Shown here: piece by piece, positions 60,935 through 64,000 of the stretch
Layout: each line of letters begins with the position of its first letter
How positions within the stretch are numbered: position 1 is the first letter of the stretch
From: Nocardiopsis metallicus
GTDB taxonomy: Bacteria; Actinomycetota; Actinomycetes; Streptosporangiales; Streptosporangiaceae
DNA: 64,000 nt
Assembly: GCF_014201115.1 (NCBI RefSeq)
Contig: NZ_JACHDO010000001.1
Coordinates: 5,270,001-5,334,000, forward strand
Direction: 5' to 3'
The notes under the pieces: generated by a model
Told to the model about the DNA's origin: nothing
The model's input: the letters and a program-made list of their open reading frames with translations, nothing else
The model's database searches: none
Translations under genes and position numbers: made by a program

Positions 60935-61560
60935 GGCAGGCACGGTTCCAGTCCCTCGACGGTCACCGGAACGGTGCGGTGCTTCTCCCAGTTCTCCCTG
61001 GTCAGCCGGTACCGGTCCTCGCTGACCTGCTGTCCCCGGACCGCGACCAGGTTGCTCCCGTCCAGTTCGTAACCGAGCTTGCGCGTCACGCCCCGGGAGG
61101 CCTCGCTGGTCTCGAATACCTCCGTGACCGCCGCGTCCGCCCCCAGACACTCGAAGGCCAGGTGGAGCACCGCCGCGCGCATCTCCGTGCCCAACCCCTT
61201 GCCCTGGTGGCTGCGGGTCAGCCACGAACCGGTGCCCACCTGGCGGGTGATCGCGAAGTCCTTCCCCGTCAGGTCCTGGATGCCGATCACGGTGCCCTCG
61301 TGCACCACGGCCGCGTTGAACGTCCACTTCTCGGGCGTCCACGAAGCCATCGCCGACCAGTTGTGCTGGATGACCCCGAGTGCCAGACGGCGGGGCGTCT
61401 GGTCGGTCCAGGGGACGATGAACGGCATCCGCTCCGGGTCGTGGATGCCCGCGACCGCAGCGGCAGCCAGCTGGGACAGGTCGGTGTCGGAGGGCATCCG
61501 CAGTTGGAGGCGGGGAGTGTTCAGGCGTAGCCCCATCGGGGGGAAGTGGTCCGCGATCAT
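60904..61560 (-). CDS. GNAT-family (RimJ/RimL-like) acetyltransferase
   Basis: A 218-aa protein from ATG 61560 (an internal ATG at 61536 is an alternative). Family features are LRLNTPRLQLRMPSDTDLSQ at the N-terminus, WTFNAAVVHEGTVIGIQDLT, the acetyl-CoA loop RSHQGKGLGTEMRAAVLHLA and EVFETSEASRGVTRKLGYEL. It fits enzymes that acetylate the N-termini of proteins or small molecules. The substrate is unknown. It is transcribed towards and slightly into the membrane protein gene, which may limit expression of both. Confidence 0.86.
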   Translation of the reverse strand: MIADHFPPMGLRLNTPRLQLRMPSDTDLSQLAAAAVAGIHDPERMPFIVPWTDQTPRRLALGVIQHNWSAMASWTPEKWTFNAAVVHEGTVIGIQDLTGKDFAITRQVGTGSWLTRSHQGKGLGTEMRAAVLHLAFECLGADAAVTEVFETSEASRGVTRKLGYELDGSNLVAVRGQQVSEDRYRLTRENWEKHRTVPVTVEGLEPCLPYFGLGELPA

Positions 61561-61630
61561 GTCCTGATGATGGCGACGGCCGGTGCTACTGTCACCTTGA
61601 TTTCGGACGCCCCGGGGCCGCACCGGAACA

Positions 61631-62212
61631 TCAGCGGAGCAGCTCGTCGATGAGCGCGGCCAGCTCGGCCGCCGCCTTGGACCGGTCCCCCGTGGCGTCG
61701 CGGACCACCCAGCCGCGCATCCCGGCCAGGTGCGCGGGGTGCGCGAAGGCGGGGTCGGTCAGCAGGTAGCCGCAGGGCGCGTCCGGCCAGTCCGGGACGG
61801 TGGGCAGTCGCTCGGTGCGGTAGGCGGCGGGTTCGCCCTCCCGCACAGAAACCTCGGTGAGCTGCTGGTTCTTGGCGATGTCGGCGCGGGTGGGGCTGCC
61901 GGGCTGGGGCAGCGGGGCGTCCACCAGTACATAGCCGTGGACGGGGCGGTGCGCGGAGCGCTGAGCCGCACCGACCGCCCCCAGAAGCGGTCCGCTGTCC
62001 CCCTCGGCGACCAGGACCGCCGGAGCCCGGCCAGCGGCCAGGCGGCCGATCTCCAGGCTGGCCCGGGCGACGTAGCGGGCGGCGTGCGGAGCGGTGTCGT
62101 CATCCGGGATGTCAGGGAACACCGGGGTGTGTCCCCGGGCGGAGAGCGCCTCGGCGACGCCGGGGAGCGAGAAGGGGGCGCGCAGGGTGGGGGGTAGGAG
62201 AACAGTGATCAC
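61631..62212 (-). CDS. Alpha/beta hydrolase-like protein
   Basis: A 193-aa protein with the beginning of an alpha/beta-hydrolase fold: TVLLPPTLRAPFSLPGVAEA and a nucleophile-type turn VAEGDSGPLLGAV, but no clear catalytic His. It may be an inactive or unusual member. It overlaps the end of cutA by 4 bp (ATGA), so the two genes are translationally coupled. Function unknown. Confidence 0.7.
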   Translation of the reverse strand: MITVLLPPTLRAPFSLPGVAEALSARGHTPVFPDIPDDDTAPHAARYVARASLEIGRLAAGRAPAVLVAEGDSGPLLGAVGAAQRSAHRPVHGYVLVDAPLPQPGSPTRADIAKNQQLTEVSVREGEPAAYRTERLPTVPDWPDAPCGYLLTDPAFAHPAHLAGMRGWVVRDATGDRSKAAAELAALIDELLR

Positions 62213-62556
62213 GCGGGGCCGCCCTCGCGGGTCTCGTCGCGGACCCAGGCCAGGTAGGCCGGGTTGCCGCCGGTCACCGGCACGGCGATGATCTCGGGGA
62301 CGTCGTAGGGGTGTGTCTGGTTCAGGTGCGCGACCAGATCATCAAGGCGGTCCGCGGCGGTCTTGATCACCACGGTCCACTCCTCGTCGGCCTGGGTCGC
62401 GCCCTCCCAGCGGTAGAAGCTCCGGATCGGCCCGCCCACCTGGACACAGGCCGCAAGCCGGTGCTCGACCACCGAACCGGCCACCGCCTCGGCGCCCTCG
62501 CGGCTGTCGACGGTGGTCTCCACCCGGACGACTCCGGTCTCTTCCTTCACTGGCAT
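62209..62556 (-). CDS. cutA: CutA divalent-cation tolerance protein
   Basis: A 115-aa CutA1-type protein forming trimers. Signature positions are TTVDSREGAEAVAGSVVEHR, LAACVQVGGPIRSFYRWEG, EWTVVIKTAADRLDDLVAHL and HPYDVPEIIAVPVTGGNPAY, all conserved in the family. The start ATG 62556 gives the normal length; GGAGGGG lies directly upstream. It is divergent from pyrE with about 60 bp between the starts and leads the pair with the hydrolase-like gene. Its role in copper tolerance is established only in enterobacteria, so function here is uncertain. Confidence 0.92.
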   Translation of the reverse strand: MPVKEETGVVRVETTVDSREGAEAVAGSVVEHRLAACVQVGGPIRSFYRWEGATQADEEWTVVIKTAADRLDDLVAHLNQTHPYDVPEIIAVPVTGGNPAYLAWVRDETREGGPA

Positions 62557-62617
62557 CCCCTCCGGGGCGGGAGCCCAGGTCCGCGCGGCCCCACCCGGTG
62601 TTCTAGGCTCACTGACC

Positions 62618-63151
62618 ATGAGCGAACGTGATGAACTCCTGCGTCAGATCAACGATAAGGCGGTCGTACGCGGGAAGGTGACCCTGTCCTCCGGCAAGGA
62701 GGCCGACTACTACGTCGACCTGCGCCGGATCACCCTGGACGGGGAGGCCGCGCCGCTGGTCGGCTCGGTCCTGCTGGACACCGTCCAGGACCTGGAGTTC
62801 GACGCGGTGGGCGGTCTGACCCTGGGCGCGGACCCGGTGGCCGCCGCGATGCTGCACGCGGCGCACGCGCGCGGGCGCAAGCTGGACGCCTTCGTGGTGC
62901 GCAAGGCGGGCAAGGCGCACGGCCTGCAGCGCCGGATCGAGGGCCCGGACGTCAAGGGGCGCCGTGTGCTGGCGCTGGAGGACACCTCCACCACCGGCGG
63001 TTCGGTGCTCACGGCCGTGGAGGCCCTGCGTGAGGCGGGTGCCGAGGTGGTGGCGGTCGCGCTGATCGTCGACCGCGGCGCGCGCGGGAAGCTGGAGGAG
63101 GAGGGCCTGGAGTACCGGCCCGTCTTCGATGTGTCCGACCTGGACGTCTGA
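62618..63151 (+). CDS. pyrE: Orotate phosphoribosyltransferase
   Basis: A 177-aa enzyme converting orotate and PRPP to OMP in pyrimidine synthesis. ATG 62618 gives the usual start (MSERDELLRQINDKAVVRGK); no ribosome site precedes it, so the mRNA may be leaderless. The PRPP loop is VLALEDTSTTGGSVLTAVEA (the Asp pair replaced by ED, as in actinobacterial PyrE). Other signatures are VTLSSGKEADYYVDLRRITL, GLTLGADPVAAAMLHAA and FVVRKAGKAHGLQRRIEG. It stands alone, away from the main pyr operon, and is followed by a strong terminator. Confidence 0.95.
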   Translation: MSERDELLRQINDKAVVRGKVTLSSGKEADYYVDLRRITLDGEAAPLVGSVLLDTVQDLEFDAVGGLTLGADPVAAAMLHAAHARGRKLDAFVVRKAGKAHGLQRRIEGPDVKGRRVLALEDTSTTGGSVLTAVEALREAGAEVVAVALIVDRGARGKLEEEGLEYRPVFDVSDLDV

Positions 63152-63210
63152 CCACCCCGGTGACCAACCCAGTTGATCGCCCCGGTGACCGCTGACCACT
63201 GACTGCTCGC

Positions 63211-63232
63211 GGTGGGGCCTTCGGGCCCCGCC
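63211..63232 (+). terminator. pyrE terminator
   Basis: GGTGGGGCC and GGCCCCGCC form a 9-bp stem around a TTCG tetraloop, about 60 bp after the pyrE stop codon. It is a strong hairpin without a long T run. Confidence 0.85.
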
Positions 63233-63264
63233 CCGGTCAGGGCTACGGGGTCAGGACCAGGGGA

Positions 63265-63696
63265 TCAGGAATCCGGCTGGAGGGTGAAGCTGTGCCCCGG
63301 GTCGCGGTCGGAGACGTCGCGATGGTCGCCGTTGACGTAGACCTCGACGGCGGTCGGTTCGCCGATGGTGACCTCGAGGCCGTTGGCGTTGCTGGGGTAG
63401 TTCACCGAGCTGCCCTGGGTGAGTTCCTGGTCCAGGAGCACGTCCCCGCCCGGGACCCGGACGAACACCTTGCTGGACTCGCCCACCACGCGGATGTAGA
63501 GGACGCCCATCTCGTCGGACTCCACCGCGTCGGCGGCCGCCTCCGAGGCGTTGGCGCTGACGCTGGTTCCGGTGCCCGGAAGCGCGCGGTACAGGAAGTA
63601 CCCGCCGAGGGCCACCAGGGTGACCAAGAGCACGACGGCACCGACGATGGCCATCACCTGACCAACGCCGCGAGGATCGTTCCTATGCCTGCCCAC
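63265..63696 (-). CDS. Membrane-anchored protein with a C-terminal DUF4115-like domain
   Basis: A 143-aa protein from GTG 63696. One membrane helix (about residues 13-35, VMAIVGAVVLLVTLVALGGY) is followed by an outer beta-rich domain of about 80 residues (VLYIRVVGESSKVFVRVPGG, LEVTIGEPTAVEVYVNGDHR), which resembles the DUF4115/RodZ-type C-terminal domain. The HTH part of RodZ is absent. TACATT just before the start may be a -10 box of a leaderless mRNA. It is convergent with pyrE. The function is unknown, perhaps cell-envelope related. Confidence 0.72.
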   Translation of the reverse strand: MGRHRNDPRGVGQVMAIVGAVVLLVTLVALGGYFLYRALPGTGTSVSANASEAAADAVESDEMGVLYIRVVGESSKVFVRVPGGDVLLDQELTQGSSVNYPSNANGLEVTIGEPTAVEVYVNGDHRDVSDRDPGHSFTLQPDS

Positions 63697-63869
63697 GGCG
63701 ACGAATGTAGCGTGTATCACGACAAAAAGCGACAGCAGTCGCCCAGAACACACAGCTTCACCATCATTCGTGACATAGCCGTGCAGCATCCCCCGACCCA
63801 TTCGGCACCCCCTCCCCCGCACTCCCTCCTGTCCCCGTAAGCTGCGGGTACGTCGCCGATCCTGAGCTT

Positions 63870-63885
63870 TTTGGTCTAGACCTTT
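63870..63885 (+). promoter_or_regulatory. dre: Candidate DasR-responsive element (dre)
   Basis: TTTGGTCTAGACCTTT carries the palindrome GGTCTAGACC (63873-63882) and closely matches the known dre consensus ACTGGTCTAGACCACT, with 12 of 16 positions including the whole core TGGTCTAGACC. DasR, the GntR repressor of N-acetylglucosamine and chitin genes, binds such sites. No gene is seen in 63,697-64,000 on either strand, so the target is likely a plus-strand gene starting beyond the window. Confidence 0.65.
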
Positions 63886-64000
63886 CCAACGGCTCCGGCT
63901 ATTCGGGATACTTGGACGACGCCCGGTGGATACATCCGGACACGCGGCCCGCGGGCCGCCCCCGACGCTCCGGTCCCTCCACCGGGACAACGCACGTGGG

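Overview
The window is high-GC actinobacterial DNA. Codon usage, the gene repertoire (Type VII secretion, DUF397, sigma/zinc-finger proteins, a DasR-like site, AGE epimerase plus PfkB kinase) and the many GTG starts suggest a Streptosporangiales-type organism such as Nocardiopsis or a relative. The genus is an inference.

Region 1, about 1-28,860, is an accessory region built around a partial Type VII (ESX-like) secretion locus. eccD (minus) and eccC (plus) are divergent. Downstream of eccD lie a 102-aa WXG100-like protein, a large secreted-substrate candidate and a beta-propeller lipoprotein, all noticeably AT-richer than the rest of the window. Downstream of eccC lie two small WXG100-type proteins, a one-helix membrane protein, a membrane pseudokinase with an extracellular Fn3-like domain, and a lipoprotein. 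No eccB, eccE or mycP is visible. The flanks are heavily damaged by mobile DNA: an ISAs1-family element carrying two inverted, identical IS1380-family copies; a second ISAs1 copy; an intact and a decayed IS66; two IS5-type elements; and a group II intron. Target-site duplications let three broken host genes be rejoined: an 817-codon substrate candidate, a second propeller lipoprotein and an SdpI-family membrane protein.

Region 2, about 28,861-43,600, is ordinary chromosome: an AGE epimerase/PfkB kinase pair, a broken KefB-type antiporter with a UBP zinc finger, an alpha/beta hydrolase, a membrane acyltransferase, nadE, a glycolipid-binding-like protein, a sodium/proline symporter, a FadR-type regulator, a large NB-ARC/TPR protein of the FxsT type and a DUF397 protein.

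Region 3, about 44,000-57,350, holds an acyl-CoA dehydrogenase, a class C group II intron sitting just after the nrdB terminator, and nrdA/nrdB. NrdB has Phe at the radical-Tyr position and Glu as first metal ligand, the signature of class Ic (Mn/Fe) enzymes. Next come a TPR-like protein, a NYN-domain protein and a 988-aa protein that joins an ECF sigma factor, a zinc-finger anti-sigma module, membrane helices and large extracytoplasmic domains in one chain.

Region 4, about 57,500-64,000, holds a degenerate GGDEF-like protein, two GNAT acetyltransferases, a DUF664/DinB protein, a DnaA-box-like cluster, a membrane protein, a hydrolase-like protein overlapping cutA, pyrE and a membrane-anchored protein. 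A near-perfect DasR-type operator at the right edge suggests that a chitin or N-acetylglucosamine gene follows outside the window.
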